Source: Prolixibacter sp. SD074
GTDB lineage: Bacteria > Bacteroidota > Bacteroidia > Bacteroidales > Prolixibacteraceae
Direction: 5' to 3'
NCBI RefSeq assembly: GCF_009617895.1
Contig: NZ_BLAW01000001.1
Coordinates: 549,001 to 613,000, forward strand
Length of the DNA: 64,000 nucleotides
Made by a program: the position numbers and the translations under genes. Shown piece by piece: positions 9,183-18,871 of the stretch. Numbering within the stretch: the stretch's first letter is position 1; every line of letters starts with the position of its first letter. Under the pieces are notes generated by a model. It was not told where the DNA came from. It saw only the letters and a list, made by a program, of their open reading frames with translations, and searched no databases.

Positions 9183-12100
9183 ATTTTTGATGGTTCTCAA
9201 TCCATTTTCGGGCGTTGGTGAATGCTTCAATCCACGGTGCCACTTCGTCATCTTTATGCCCTGACGGATACGTGCCCCATTGCCATGGATAGATGGCACG
9301 TTCGAGGTGCGGCATCATGGCCAGGTGACGTCCATTAACAGAGCAAACAGCTGCCGTATTGAAGGCCGAACCGTTCGGGTTACCCGGATAGCCTTCATGC
9401 GTATATTTCATTGGGATGTGGTAATTGCTTTCGTCAAGCGGAAGATTGAACTTTCCTTCTCCGTGTGCCACCCAAATTCCTAAACGTTTACCGGCCATAT
9501 TTTTCAACATAACCGAATCGTTTTTCTGAATATCCACATTAATGAACCCGGATTCGAATTTATGCGATTCGTTGTGCAGCATGTTGCCTTTTTCACGGTG
9601 TTCCGGGTAAATCAGGTCGAGTTCAATCATTAACTGGCAACCGTTACAAACACCCAGGCTAATTGTGTCTTGACGACGATAGAAATTTTCAAGTGCCGTA
9701 CGTGCTTTTTCGTTGTAACGGAAAGCACCGGCCCAACCTTTCGCTGAGCCCAGCACATCGGAATTGGAGAAGCCGCCGACAAAAACGACCATGTTGACTT
9801 CTTCCAGTGTTTCTCTTCCGCTGATAAGGTCGGTCATGTGAACGTCTTTCACATCAAAACCGGCCAGATAAAGGCTCCAGGCCATTTCACGATCACCATT
9901 CACTCCCTTTTCGCGAATGATAGCCGCTTTCACTCCTGAAGGTTTGCGGCGTTTGGGATCGATGCCCAGACTGGCAAATTTTCCATCAAATGACTGGAAA
10001 TTGAATTGAAGTGCCTGTTTCTTATAGTTGCGATAACGCTCCAAAGCCAGTTTGCTTCCGCTTTGTTTCCGGTCGAGCAGGTAGGATGGCTTGTACCACA
10101 ATTCACGGAGCGGATCGATATCGAAGTTTAGTTCCGTTTCCTGGTTTGTGATGGCGATTTCGCGTTTAGCTGAAGGTTGTCCAACCTGAATCAAATGGAC
10201 ACCTTTTTCTACCATCATTGCTTCAAGCTTCTCAGCATTGTTCGCCTGAATCAACAACCCGGGGTTCTCGCTGAACAGGAGTTTCACTGAATCGGCTTCA
10301 TTCAGTGCACTTAGGTCAGCCTGAATACCTCCTTTGTTTTGAGCGAAGCACATTTCCAGCAGGGCGGTAATCATTCCGCCGGCTGAGATGTCGTGACCGG
10401 CCGCTACCAATCCATTGTCAATCGCATCTTGTACTGCATTGAACGCTTTCACAAAAGCAGCAGGCTCTTTCACGGTAGGTGCTTCATCCCCCAGTTTGTT
10501 CACAATCTGGGCAAATGAGCTTCCGCCCAGCGATTTGGGCACACCCGATAAATCGAGATAATACAGCGGTTTCGATACATCGTTGACGAGCACAGGTTCG
10601 ACTACTTTGCGGATATCGGAAACTTCGCCGGAAGCGGAAATGATAACCGTTCCGGGAGCAAGGACCACATCGTCCTTATATTTCTGTGTCATCGAAAGGG
10701 AATCCTTCCCGGTAGGAATGTTGATTCCCAACTCACAGGCAAAATCGGAAGCGGCTTCCACAGCGTTGTACAAACGGGCATTCTCTCCTGGATTACGCGC
10801 CGGCCACATCCAGTTAGCTGAGAGCGAAACACCTTTGATGCGATGAGTTAATGGAGCCCAAACGATGTTGGTCAACGACTCGGCAATGGAGAGAATGGAG
10901 CCTTTTGGCGCGTCAACCAGTCCGGCTACGGGTGCGTGGCCAATGGAAGTAGCGATGCCATATTTTCCCTGGTAATCGATGGCAATTACGCCCAGGTTAT
11001 TCAGCGGAAGCTGCAGTTCGCCGGCACATTGCTGTTTAGCGATTTTCCCGGTTACGGAACGATCCACTTTGTTGGTCAGCCAGTCTTTGCTACCAACAGA
11101 TTCCAATTGCAGTACCTGCTCCAGGTAACGGGTAATTTTTTCATTTTCGTAGGAAACCGGTGCAAATTTTTCATTCACAGTTGTGTCCTTCAACACGGTA
11201 ACGGGCGGTTTTCCAAACATGTCGGCCAAATAGAGGTCGATGGGCTTTTCATCGGTCCTGAAATCCTCGAAGGTGAACCGGTGATCGCCGGTGGTTTCAC
11301 CTATATCGTACATAGGCGAACGTTCGCGATCGGCAATCCTGCGGATGAGTTGGAGGTTTTCTTCCCGGACGACCAGTCCCATGCGTTCCTGCGATTCGTT
11401 CCCCACAATTTCTTTGGCAGAAAGGGTTGGATCACCAATGGGCAATTTATCCAGATGGATTTTTCCCCCGGTTTCTTCCACCAGCTCCGATAAACAATTG
11501 AGATGGCCTCCGGCGCCATGATCATGAATGGAAACAATCGGGTTTTTGCCCGATTCCGCCAATGCGCGAATGGTGTTGTAGGCACGTTTCTGCATTTCGG
11601 GGTTAGCGCGCTGCACTGCGTTTAGCTCAATGTGGCTTTCGAACTCGCCGGTATCGACTGACGAAACTGCGCCACCGCCCATTCCGATGCGGTAGTTATC
11701 TCCTCCGAGAAGCACTACTTTGTCGCCGGTTGAAGGTGTATCTTTCAAACTGTCTTCGCTGCGGGCGAAACCGATTCCACCAGCCATCATGATGACTTTG
11801 TCGTATCCGTATTTCTTGAAATTCTCTGTGTGTTCGAAGGTTAGCAACGAACCGTTGATGAGGGGCTGTCCGAATTTATTTCCAAAATCGGAAGCACCGT
11901 TGGATGCTTTGATGAGAATCTGTTCCGGTGTTTGGTACAACCAGGGACGTGCTTCCATGGCCTCTTCCCACTCACGGCCGTCCTCCGAGCGTGAGTAGCT
12001 GGTCATGTATACAGCCGTTCCTGCAATCGGATAACTTCCTTTTCCACCGGCAATCCGGTCGCGGATTTCGCCACCCGTTCCGGTAGCGGCACCATTGAAC

Positions 12101-12867
12101 GGCTCAACCGTTGTAGGGAAATTGTGCGTTTCCGCTTTCAGCGAAAGCACGGTATCGATATCTTCAACAACAAAATAATCGGGTTTATCCTGCGTGGCCG
12201 GCGCAAACTGTTCCACTTTCGGGCCTTTGCTGAACGAGCAGTTGTCTTTGTATGCGGAAACGATGGTATTGGGATTGGTTTGGGTGGTTTTTTTGATGAG
12301 GTGGAAGAGGGTGGAGGGTTGTTCTTTGCCGTCGATTATGAAATTTCCGTTAAAAATTTTGTGGCGGCAATGTTCCGAGTTCACCTGCGAAAACCCGAAC
12401 ACTTCGCTGTCAGTAAGTTTCCGGCCAATTCGTTTCGCTACACCTTCCAGATAATCAATTTCTTCGTTGCTGAGCGCCAACCCTTCCTGCTGGTTGTACT
12501 GCGAGATATCGTCGATGTAAATAATTGGCTCTGGTTTCCAGTCAATGGAAAACGCCTGCTGATCGAGTCCTTTATAAAATGCCTGCAACATCGGATCGAA
12601 TTGCGGGGAATCGGAGTCGACCGGGAAAAACTCCTCGATGCGGGTAATGCCGCTAATCCCCATGTTTTGCGTGATTTCGACCGCGTTGGTGCTCCATGGA
12701 GTAACCATCTCTTTGCGCGGACCGACAAAATTATTATTCAGGTGCCCCGATTCGACGGGATGCGCATGGTCGAAGAGCCAGATTAGTTTTTCGAGGTCCT
12801 GTGGGTTTAGTTCCTCTTGTGCATCAACAGCAATCGTGTACGATTTGCCTTTAAAGAACAGGATCAT
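9181..12867 (-). CDS. purL: Phosphoribosylformylglycinamidine synthase (large, single-chain form)
   Basis: The protein has 1228 residues, the length of the fused PurL found in proteobacteria and many Bacteroidota. It catalyses the ATP- and glutamine-dependent conversion of FGAR to FGAM in de novo purine synthesis, in the cytoplasm. Visible motifs are the linker/AIRS segment NSEHCRHKIF, the ATP-binding region LKAETHNFPT with GAATGTGGEIRD, a second AIRS half (ISAGGMITALLEM), and a C-terminal glutamine amidotransferase domain with the nucleophile motif GVCNGCQLM and MPHLERAIYP near the end. It has its own promoter and terminator and is probably monocistronic. Confidence 0.97.
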   Translation of the reverse strand: MILFFKGKSYTIAVDAQEELNPQDLEKLIWLFDHAHPVESGHLNNNFVGPRKEMVTPWSTNAVEITQNMGISGITRIEEFFPVDSDSPQFDPMLQAFYKGLDQQAFSIDWKPEPIIYIDDISQYNQQEGLALSNEEIDYLEGVAKRIGRKLTDSEVFGFSQVNSEHCRHKIFNGNFIIDGKEQPSTLFHLIKKTTQTNPNTIVSAYKDNCSFSKGPKVEQFAPATQDKPDYFVVEDIDTVLSLKAETHNFPTTVEPFNGAATGTGGEIRDRIAGGKGSYPIAGTAVYMTSYSRSEDGREWEEAMEARPWLYQTPEQILIKASNGASDFGNKFGQPLINGSLLTFEHTENFKKYGYDKVIMMAGGIGFARSEDSLKDTPSTGDKVVLLGGDNYRIGMGGGAVSSVDTGEFESHIELNAVQRANPEMQKRAYNTIRALAESGKNPIVSIHDHGAGGHLNCLSELVEETGGKIHLDKLPIGDPTLSAKEIVGNESQERMGLVVREENLQLIRRIADRERSPMYDIGETTGDHRFTFEDFRTDEKPIDLYLADMFGKPPVTVLKDTTVNEKFAPVSYENEKITRYLEQVLQLESVGSKDWLTNKVDRSVTGKIAKQQCAGELQLPLNNLGVIAIDYQGKYGIATSIGHAPVAGLVDAPKGSILSIAESLTNIVWAPLTHRIKGVSLSANWMWPARNPGENARLYNAVEAASDFACELGINIPTGKDSLSMTQKYKDDVVLAPGTVIISASGEVSDIRKVVEPVLVNDVSKPLYYLDLSGVPKSLGGSSFAQIVNKLGDEAPTVKEPAAFVKAFNAVQDAIDNGLVAAGHDISAGGMITALLEMCFAQNKGGIQADLSALNEADSVKLLFSENPGLLIQANNAEKLEAMMVEKGVHLIQVGQPSAKREIAITNQETELNFDIDPLRELWYKPSYLLDRKQSGSKLALERYRNYKKQALQFNFQSFDGKFASLGIDPKRRKPSGVKAAIIREKGVNGDREMAWSLYLAGFDVKDVHMTDLISGRETLEEVNMVVFVGGFSNSDVLGSAKGWAGAFRYNEKARTALENFYRRQDTISLGVCNGCQLMIELDLIYPEHREKGNMLHNESHKFESGFINVDIQKNDSVMLKNMAGKRLGIWVAHGEGKFNLPLDESNYHIPMKYTHEGYPGNPNGSAFNTAAVCSVNGRHLAMMPHLERAIYPWQWGTYPSGHKDDEVAPWIEAFTNARKWIENHQK

Positions 12868-12910
12868 TGTGGGTTGTTTTCGTTTACGAAATCAGATAAT
12901 TCGGATGCCA

Positions 12911-12918
12911 CAAATATA
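12911..12918 (-). promoter_or_regulatory. -7 element for purL
   Basis: The minus strand reads TATATTTG, a perfect match to the Bacteroidota TAnnTTTG -7 box, 44 bases upstream of the purL ATG. No clear -33 box was picked out. Confidence 0.6.
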
Positions 12919-12998
12919 AGGAAATTCGGTATATGGATTCGGGCAATTGTTGTTACAGGCAGATGCGGATCACTATTGTTTTGGTTTCCTTCGCAGCA

Positions 12999-13032
12999 TA
13001 AAAAACCGCAGACTGAGCTGGTCAATCTGCGG
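12999..13032 (-). terminator. Terminator after the flavoprotein oxidoreductase
   Basis: A 7-bp GC-rich stem (CCGCAGA 13006-13012 with TCTGCGG 13026-13032) is followed on the minus strand by a TTTTTT run. It lies 8 bases past the stop of the gene at 13040-14545. Confidence 0.7.
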
Positions 13033-13039
13033 CGTTATT

Positions 13040-14545
13040 TCACGGTTTTTCGTTTTGCAGTTCGAGTGGCTTCCATGCCCAGCTTTTTATCTTATCAGGG
13101 AAAGCTTTGGGTTTAAAAATGGAACGATTGTTAAACACCCGGAAACACTCCTGTATTCCCTCCGTTACACTTGGGTGCGGATGAATGCTTCGGAGCACTT
13201 CATTCATGCCACTTTTCGAATTCATCAGGTACGAAACCGAGACAATGAAAGCAGATGCCTGGGGGCCCGCGGCTTGCATTCCCAATATCCGGCCCTGACC
13301 GTCGTCGCTAACCAGTACTTTCACAAAGCCGTTGGTGTTGCGCATGGCAATGGTCCGGTTCACCATTTCATTGGAATAGAAGGCTGCTCTGTATGGTATT
13401 TTTTTCTCATGAAGTATTTTCTCGTTGACACCTACCGAGGCTAATTCGGGTTTGAAGAACATTAGTGTAGGCATGTGCGAATAATCGGTTGGGTACTCCA
13501 ATTTACCGAAGATAGCTTCGATAATAAAACGGCCCTGTTCTTCAGCTACACAGTAGAGTGCTTTGTGGCCAGTGACGTCTCCTGCCGCAAAGATGTTGCA
13601 TGTTTCAGAGTCGCTGGTAGCACCTTCCTCATTTACTCTCAGATAACCATACGGGGCGGTTTGAATATCGACATTCTCCAATCCCAGACCATTGGTATTG
13701 GGCTCGCGGCCGATGGAAACAAGAACCACATCTACTTCGATAACGGTGCTGTGGCCGTCTTCGTAGTCGAGTACGACCTCCAGGTAATCTTTCTTTTTAT
13801 TAACGGTGCGTAAGTTGGCTGTATGGTGAATGACAACTCCGTTTTTCTGCAGGTTTTCGGATACAAAATCACTAACGTCATCGTCAGCAAACGGGATAAC
13901 GCGGTGTGCACGGTCGAGCAGGTGGACTTCGGTGTGCCCGAAATTGGAGAAGATGGTGGCAAACTCACAGCCGATAATTCCCGAACCGATAACCATCATC
14001 CTTTCCGGGAACTTTTTCAGGTTAAGAATACCGTCGGAGTTGATAATCCGTTTTTGGTCGACTTTCAAATCGGCAAGTTCCCGCGGACGGGATCCGGTGG
14101 CTATTATAATATAGTCGGCCCCGATGAGTTCCTTTTCTTCACCTTTCCCATGATTAATCTCCAATGTGTTGCGATCTTTAAAACTGGCAAAACCGTATTT
14201 TATGGTTAAACTTCCTTTTTGCCCCGGCTTTTTCGAATAGGTTTCAATCTGCGAAAGAATCTGATATTGTTTGGTTTTCGCGGCCTTCATTACCGATTTA
14301 TTGACCTTGGTAAAATCAACCTGAAGCCCTGAAGCACGGTATCCCCTGTCGACTGCTGCGGCAACTGCATAATCGTGCGACAGCTCCCACATGGTTTTCG
14401 AGGTCAACGCTCCGTTCATAACGCCCGCCCCGCCAACATGTCCGGCTTCAATCAGGCAAACATCCTTTCCAAAATCCAGGGCGCGGACAGCCGCAGAGAA
14501 ACCTCCCGGCCCGCTTCCTATGACCGCTAAATCGTATTTTTCCAT
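13040..14545 (-). CDS. Pyridine nucleotide-disulfide oxidoreductase homologue lacking the redox cysteines
   Basis: This 501-residue flavoprotein has the lipoamide dehydrogenase/SthA fold. It has the FAD motif GSGPGG (residues 11-16), the NAD(P) motif GSGIIGCEFA, the second FAD motif IFAAGDVTG and a C-terminal dimerisation domain with the HPHPSVTE His-Glu pair. The segment that should be GGxCxxxGCxPSK reads GGAGVMNGALTSK (38-50), so both active-site cysteines are Gly41 and Ala46. It therefore cannot run a thiol-disulfide cycle. A hydride-transfer role (transhydrogenase, quinone or other acceptor) is inference. SthA also lacks one of the two cysteines, so descent from that branch is possible. 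It is monocistronic with its own promoter and terminator. Confidence 0.85.
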   Translation of the reverse strand: MEKYDLAVIGSGPGGFSAAVRALDFGKDVCLIEAGHVGGAGVMNGALTSKTMWELSHDYAVAAAVDRGYRASGLQVDFTKVNKSVMKAAKTKQYQILSQIETYSKKPGQKGSLTIKYGFASFKDRNTLEINHGKGEEKELIGADYIIIATGSRPRELADLKVDQKRIINSDGILNLKKFPERMMVIGSGIIGCEFATIFSNFGHTEVHLLDRAHRVIPFADDDVSDFVSENLQKNGVVIHHTANLRTVNKKKDYLEVVLDYEDGHSTVIEVDVVLVSIGREPNTNGLGLENVDIQTAPYGYLRVNEEGATSDSETCNIFAAGDVTGHKALYCVAEEQGRFIIEAIFGKLEYPTDYSHMPTLMFFKPELASVGVNEKILHEKKIPYRAAFYSNEMVNRTIAMRNTNGFVKVLVSDDGQGRILGMQAAGPQASAFIVSVSYLMNSKSGMNEVLRSIHPHPSVTEGIQECFRVFNNRSIFKPKAFPDKIKSWAWKPLELQNEKP

Positions 14546-14604
14546 AGTTTGTTATTCTGATTCTTATCGTAAAACAGACTTAGCTGTTAATGGTTTTATT
14601 TCGC

Positions 14605-14612
14605 CAAAATTA
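14605..14612 (-). promoter_or_regulatory. -7 element for the flavoprotein gene
   Basis: The minus strand reads TAATTTTG, a match to TAnnTTTG, about 60 bases upstream of the ATG at 14545. Confidence 0.55.
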
Positions 14613-14704
14613 AAAGCATTTCAAACATTTTACTTATTTATTTTGATTTTTAATAAATAAGGACATTGGGAACATAAATCTTTCCACACAACTGTAATAT
14701 GTTC

Positions 14705-14712
14705 TACATTTG
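14705..14712 (+). promoter_or_regulatory. -7 element for the CoA-transferase gene
   Basis: TACATTTG matches TAnnTTTG about 120 bases upstream of the ATG at 14834. It implies a leader of about 115 bases that contains an out-of-use ATG at 14804. Confidence 0.5.
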
Positions 14713-14833
14713 CAGTGATTTTGAAAACAGAAAAATTTTTCTACATGAAACGAGCGATTGGAGTGCATCTTACATAGAGGCGTGATTAACGATAGCTAGT
14801 TCCATGTGGCAACGAAATGCAAAAGATTTACAC

Positions 14834-16141
14834 ATGAAACCGATCAAGTATGTAACCGCAGGTGACGCTGCAAAAGTAATTAAATCCGGTGATCGAGTGC
14901 ATTTGAGTAGTGTGGCCGTAACCCCGCATAAACTCATTCGCGCTATGGTTGACCGGGGTCGTGCCGGAGAGTTGCACGACGTAAAGATCCAACACCTTCA
15001 TATTGAAGGAGAGGTTGATTATGCCAAGCCGGAATTTGAAGGCATTTTCGCTGTTGAACAGTTTTTCGTCGGAGCGAATCTTCGCAAGCAAACCCAGGCC
15101 GGGTATGCTGACTATATCCCCGTATTTTTAAGTGAGACACAGAAATTAATCCGCGATGGCTACCTGAAAGTAAATGTAGTTTTAACGATGTGTTCTCCTC
15201 CGGATAAACATGGCTATGTTTCATTGGGAACTTCCGTTGATGCTACTTTGGCCGCCATTGAGAATGCAGATGTTGTAATAGCTGCCGTTAATCCTCACGT
15301 CCCGCGCGCCTTTGGCGATGCAATGGTTCAAACTGATGCCATTGATTTTTTTGTGGAAGATGACAGTCCCCTTCATCTGCACGATATGGGCGAATTGAGC
15401 GAAACGGATATTCAAATTGGTAAAAATGTTGCCGCACTCGTTGAAGATGGCGCGTGCCTGCAGATGGGAATCGGTGGTATTCCCAACGCTGTTTTAGCCC
15501 AGTTGGGAAATCACAAAGATCTGGGTGTTCATACCGAGATGTTTTCTGATGGTATTCTCCCGTTGGTAGAAAAGGGAGTTGTAACCGGAAAACAAAAATC
15601 CATTGATCGGGGACGAATGGTCGCTACCTTTTTGATGGGCTCGCAGAAATTGTACGATTTTATTGATGATAACCCTCAGGTGGCCATGATGGATGTGGCA
15701 CACACCAACAGTGTGAATGTCATTCGTAAGCTGGACAAAGTTACTGCTATCAACTCGGCTTTAGCCATCGACCTCACCGGGCAGGTTTGTGCCGATTCAA
15801 TAGGTATTAAGCATTATTCAGGTGTGGGCGGACAGATTGATTTCATCCGTGGGGCCGGATATTCCCAAGGGGGCAAACCTATTATCGCCATGTCTTCGGT
15901 GACAGCCAAGGGTATGTCGAAGATTTCGCCGACGTTGTTGCCCGGTTCAGGTGTGGTAAGTACCCGTGCCAATATGCACTGGGTGGTAACCGAATTCGGT
16001 GCAGTAAACCTTTACGGTAAAACACTGCAGGAACGTGCACGTTTGTTGATATCTATTGCCCATCCGAATCATCAGGAAGAGTTGGACAAAGCAGCATTCG
16101 AACGCTTCGGGCCGCACTATAAATTTATTTCCGCGAAGTAA
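14834..16141 (+). CDS. Acetyl-CoA hydrolase/CoA-transferase family protein
   Basis: The protein has 435 residues from MKPIKYVTAGDAAKVI. An in-frame ATG at 14804 would add ten residues but lacks family support. Family marks are the oxyanion/CoA region MGIGGIPNAV, the segment GVHTEMFSDG whose Glu (residue 235) aligns with the catalytic glutamate of 4-hydroxybutyrate and succinyl-CoA:acetate CoA-transferases, and the GVGGQIDF motif and VTEFGAVNLYGKT near the C-terminus. It moves CoA between short-chain acids in the cytoplasm. It lies about 330 bases upstream of the methylmalonyl-CoA decarboxylase operon on the same strand, so a role in succinate/propionate or acetate CoA exchange is attractive but not proven by sequence. 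Confidence 0.85.
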   Translation: MKPIKYVTAGDAAKVIKSGDRVHLSSVAVTPHKLIRAMVDRGRAGELHDVKIQHLHIEGEVDYAKPEFEGIFAVEQFFVGANLRKQTQAGYADYIPVFLSETQKLIRDGYLKVNVVLTMCSPPDKHGYVSLGTSVDATLAAIENADVVIAAVNPHVPRAFGDAMVQTDAIDFFVEDDSPLHLHDMGELSETDIQIGKNVAALVEDGACLQMGIGGIPNAVLAQLGNHKDLGVHTEMFSDGILPLVEKGVVTGKQKSIDRGRMVATFLMGSQKLYDFIDDNPQVAMMDVAHTNSVNVIRKLDKVTAINSALAIDLTGQVCADSIGIKHYSGVGGQIDFIRGAGYSQGGKPIIAMSSVTAKGMSKISPTLLPGSGVVSTRANMHWVVTEFGAVNLYGKTLQERARLLISIAHPNHQEELDKAAFERFGPHYKFISAK

Positions 16142-16467
16142 ATACATCTCATATAAAGAAAGCAAGGCGGGATCGACATTCTGCCTCCTTCCTGTTATTT
16201 CTGTAATTACTCCCGGAAATATTGGTTTTTGAGGTCATAAAGGTGTTGCGTGACCCCGGTCGCATCAATACACGCGCCGGTTGGCGGAACCCTTCGCACT
16301 TGTATAATTACTATGAAAATCCGTTTCTGTTTTTGAATGATTTCATTATTTAGTAAATTAAATTTTCTTTTATTTATAATAAGTATCTACGACAGATATC
16401 ATGTAACCTCTGTAAGATATTATTCTATTCTTAATCATTAGGATGTAACCTTAAAACATCAATCACA
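16142..16467 (+). other. Intergenic region upstream of the decarboxylase operon
   Basis: No ORF or RNA gene was recognised. Near 16359-16366 the sequence TAAATTTT is one base from the TAnnTTTG -7 consensus and could start the mce operon. An imperfect GC-rich hairpin just past the CoA-transferase stop (around 16165-16195) may end the preceding transcript. Both are weak. Confidence 0.3.
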
Positions 16468-16869
16468 ATGAGCGTATCACATATCGAACACATTGGAATT
16501 GCCGTTCAAAGGCTGGAAGAAACTATTCCTTACTATGAAAAACTGCTGGGTACAAAATGCTATGCGGTAGAGGAAGTGGCCGATCAGAAAGTAAAAACGG
16601 CGTTCTTCAAGGTAGGACAGACAAAAATCGAACTGCTGGAATCAACCGATCCGGAAGGCCCGATTGGTAAGTTCATCGAGAAAAAAGGACCTGGCATTCA
16701 CCATGTTGCTTTTGCTGTAGATAACGTTGACCAGGCGTTGGCCGAAGCAGAAGAGAATGGCACCCGGTTGATTGACAAGCAAGGGCGCAAGGGGGCCGAA
16801 GGCTTGAACATCGGTTTCTTACACCCCAAATCCACTTTTGGCGTACTAACAGAACTTTGCAGTGATTAA
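16468..16869 (+). CDS. mce: Methylmalonyl-CoA epimerase
   Basis: This 133-residue VOC-fold enzyme begins MSVSHIEHIGIAVQRLEE. The metal ligands expected for the family are visible: His in HIEHIGIAV, a Glu in KIELLES, His in GIHHVAFAV and a terminal Glu in FGVLTELCSD. It interconverts (2R)- and (2S)-methylmalonyl-CoA in the cytoplasm, supplying the epimer used by the decarboxylase encoded next. It leads the operon, with 34 bases to the carboxyltransferase gene. Confidence 0.95.
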   Translation: MSVSHIEHIGIAVQRLEETIPYYEKLLGTKCYAVEEVADQKVKTAFFKVGQTKIELLESTDPEGPIGKFIEKKGPGIHHVAFAVDNVDQALAEAEENGTRLIDKQGRKGAEGLNIGFLHPKSTFGVLTELCSD

Positions 16870-16903
16870 TCTTTCATATACTCACTATCTATAGTTTAAC
16901 ACA

Positions 16904-18463
16904 ATGAGCAATCAGGATAAAATCAACAAACTAATAGACCTTCGTGCTGAAGCTAAATTGGGTGGCGGCGAAAAGCGCATCGAAACCCAGCACAAAAAAG
17001 GCAAATTTACCTCACGCGAACGTATCGAGATGCTGCTGGATGAAGGTAGCTTTGAAGAATTTGACATGTTCGTTACCCACCGTTGTACCAACTTCGGAAT
17101 GGAGAAGAAGAAATTCCTGGGCGATGGCGTCGTGACGGGGCGCGGTACCATTGATGGACGGATGATTTTCGTTTTCTCTCAGGATTTTACGGTTTTTGGA
17201 GGTTCGTTGTCCGAAACATTTGCACAGAAAATCTGCAAAGTGATGGATATGGCCATGAAAGCCGGTGCCCCGGTTATCGGAATTAACGACTCGGGCGGTG
17301 CTCGTATCCAGGAGGGAGTGACTTCACTGGCTGGTTACGCCGAGATTTTCGAGCGGAACATCCTGGCTTCCGGAGTTATTCCACAGATTTCAGCCATTTT
17401 TGGTCCGTGTGCCGGCGGCGCGGTTTATTCTCCGGCCCTTACCGATTTCGTTATGATGACCGAGGAAAACTCGTACATGTTTGTTACCGGTCCGAAAGTG
17501 GTGAAAACCGTTACCGGTGAAGACATTTCTATTGACGATCTGGGGGGTGGGAAAGTACACGCGCAAAAGTCCGGTGTAGCACACTTCCTTGCGGAGGACG
17601 AAGAAGAAGGTATTCTGCTTATCCGTAAATTGCTGGAATACCTGCCGCAGAATAACCTGGAAGAACCGCCCATTACCGATTGCTACGACCCGATCGATCG
17701 TCTGGAAGATGCCTTGAACGAAATTATTCCGGATAATCCGAACCAGCCGTACGATGTGAAAGATGTTATTCATGCCATCGTTGATGTGGGTGAATTTATG
17801 GAAGTACACCGGAACTATGCAAAAAACATCGTAACCGGTTTTGCCAAGTTTGATGGACAGCCTGTTGGTATCGTGGCCAATCAGCCGAACTACCTGGCGG
17901 GTGTGCTTGATGTGGATGCTTCGCGCAAAGCAGCTCGCTTTGTTCGCTTCCTCGATGCCTTCAATATTCCGATTATCACGTTGGTTGATGTACCCGGATT
18001 CCTCCCCGGTTCCGGACAGGAATACGCTGGTATTATTATCCACGGTGCGAAACTGATGTTTGCCTATGGCGAAGCCACCGTGCCGAAAATTACCGTGACG
18101 CTGCGTAAATCATACGGTGGGGCGCACGATGTGATGTCTTGTAAGCAGTTGCGCGGCGACCTGAACTATGCATGGCCTTCTGCTGAAATTGCCGTTATGG
18201 GTGCATCGGGTGCTGTGGAGGTCCTGCATGGAAGGAAGCTGGCTGAGATTACCGACCCGGAAGAGCGGGCTGCATACGTTCAGCAGCATGAGGATGAATA
18301 TAAATCCAACTTCGCCAATCCCTATCAGGCTGCATCATATGGTTACATCGATGATGTGATTGAGCCACGCAACACGCGTTTCCGCATTGTTCGTGGATTA
18401 CAGGCATTGGCAACCAAAAAGTTGACCAATCCGCCCAAAAAACATTCGAACATACCATTGTAA
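16904..18463 (+). CDS. mmdA: Methylmalonyl-CoA decarboxylase alpha / propionyl-CoA carboxylase beta (carboxyltransferase)
   Basis: The 519-residue carboxyltransferase has both crotonase-fold halves. It shows the acyl-CoA/biotin pockets [24 protein letters not shown] and [13 protein letters not shown] in the N-half, and [13 protein letters not shown] with [10 protein letters not shown] in the C-half. Full length for PccB/MmdA. Because the same operon encodes OadG-, biotin-carrier- and OadB-like subunits and no biotin carboxylase, it most likely acts as the alpha subunit of a sodium-pumping methylmalonyl-CoA decarboxylase rather than an ATP-driven carboxylase (inference from context). It is cytoplasmic and docks on the membrane pump. 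Confidence 0.93.
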   Translation: MSNQDKINKLIDLRAEAKLGGGEKRIETQHKKGKFTSRERIEMLLDEGSFEEFDMFVTHRCTNFGMEKKKFLGDGVVTGRGTIDGRMIFVFSQDFTVFGGSLSETFAQKICKVMDMAMKAGAPVIGINDSGGARIQEGVTSLAGYAEIFERNILASGVIPQISAIFGPCAGGAVYSPALTDFVMMTEENSYMFVTGPKVVKTVTGEDISIDDLGGGKVHAQKSGVAHFLAEDEEEGILLIRKLLEYLPQNNLEEPPITDCYDPIDRLEDALNEIIPDNPNQPYDVKDVIHAIVDVGEFMEVHRNYAKNIVTGFAKFDGQPVGIVANQPNYLAGVLDVDASRKAARFVRFLDAFNIPIITLVDVPGFLPGSGQEYAGIIIHGAKLMFAYGEATVPKITVTLRKSYGGAHDVMSCKQLRGDLNYAWPSAEIAVMGASGAVEVLHGRKLAEITDPEERAAYVQQHEDEYKSNFANPYQAASYGYIDDVIEPRNTRFRIVRGLQALATKKLTNPPKKHSNIPL

Positions 18464-18474
18464 AAAACTGACCG

Positions 18475-18831
18475 ATGAATATAGCAAGCATACTACTAGC
18501 GGATGTTCAGGGATTGGGATTAACCATTGCAGTGGTTGGTTTTGGCATTGTTTTCATTGCTTTGTCACTGCTCGTATTGGTTTTTACCAATGCCCCAAAA
18601 CTTCTTAAACTAAAAGGGTTCCGAAGAAAAAAAGGGGATGGTCCGGATGAACCTGCGGAAGAAGTTCACCTCGAAGGAAACGTCAATGCCGCCATCGCGC
18701 TGGCTATTCATATGTATTTGAATGCAGCGCACGACGAAGAAAGTAACGTGGTAACGATAAAGCGGGTAAGAAGGCGTTATTCTCCATGGAGTTCGAAAAT
18801 TTACGGAGTTTACGACCGCTGGGCACGCTAA
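18475..18831 (+). CDS. OadG-type subunit of the sodium-pump decarboxylase
   Basis: This 118-residue protein has a single N-terminal membrane helix (about residues 14-38, LTIAVVGFGIVFIALSLLVL), a basic stretch (KLKGFRRKKGD) and a soluble tail carrying VNAAIALAIHMYL and a terminal SSKIYGVYDRW. This is the usual OadG/MmdD layout. It stabilises the complex and links the carboxyltransferase to the membrane beta subunit. The gene begins 11 bases after mmdA. It is named here by family because OadG and MmdD are hard to tell apart by sequence. Confidence 0.85.
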   Translation: MNIASILLADVQGLGLTIAVVGFGIVFIALSLLVLVFTNAPKLLKLKGFRRKKGDGPDEPAEEVHLEGNVNAAIALAIHMYLNAAHDEESNVVTIKRVRRRYSPWSSKIYGVYDRWAR

Positions 18832-18871
18832 TCCTTGTCCTTGTCAAAATTAAATTCACAACTGACACAAA

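Noticed and set aside
12124-12786. 220-codon plus-strand ORF within purL
   Set aside because: Antisense shadow of purL, as are the other long plus-strand frames at 10936-11493 and 13475-13813 against their genes.
17390-18043. 217-codon minus-strand ORF opposite mmdA
   Set aside because: Antisense shadow of a well-supported carboxyltransferase gene with no recognisable domain.
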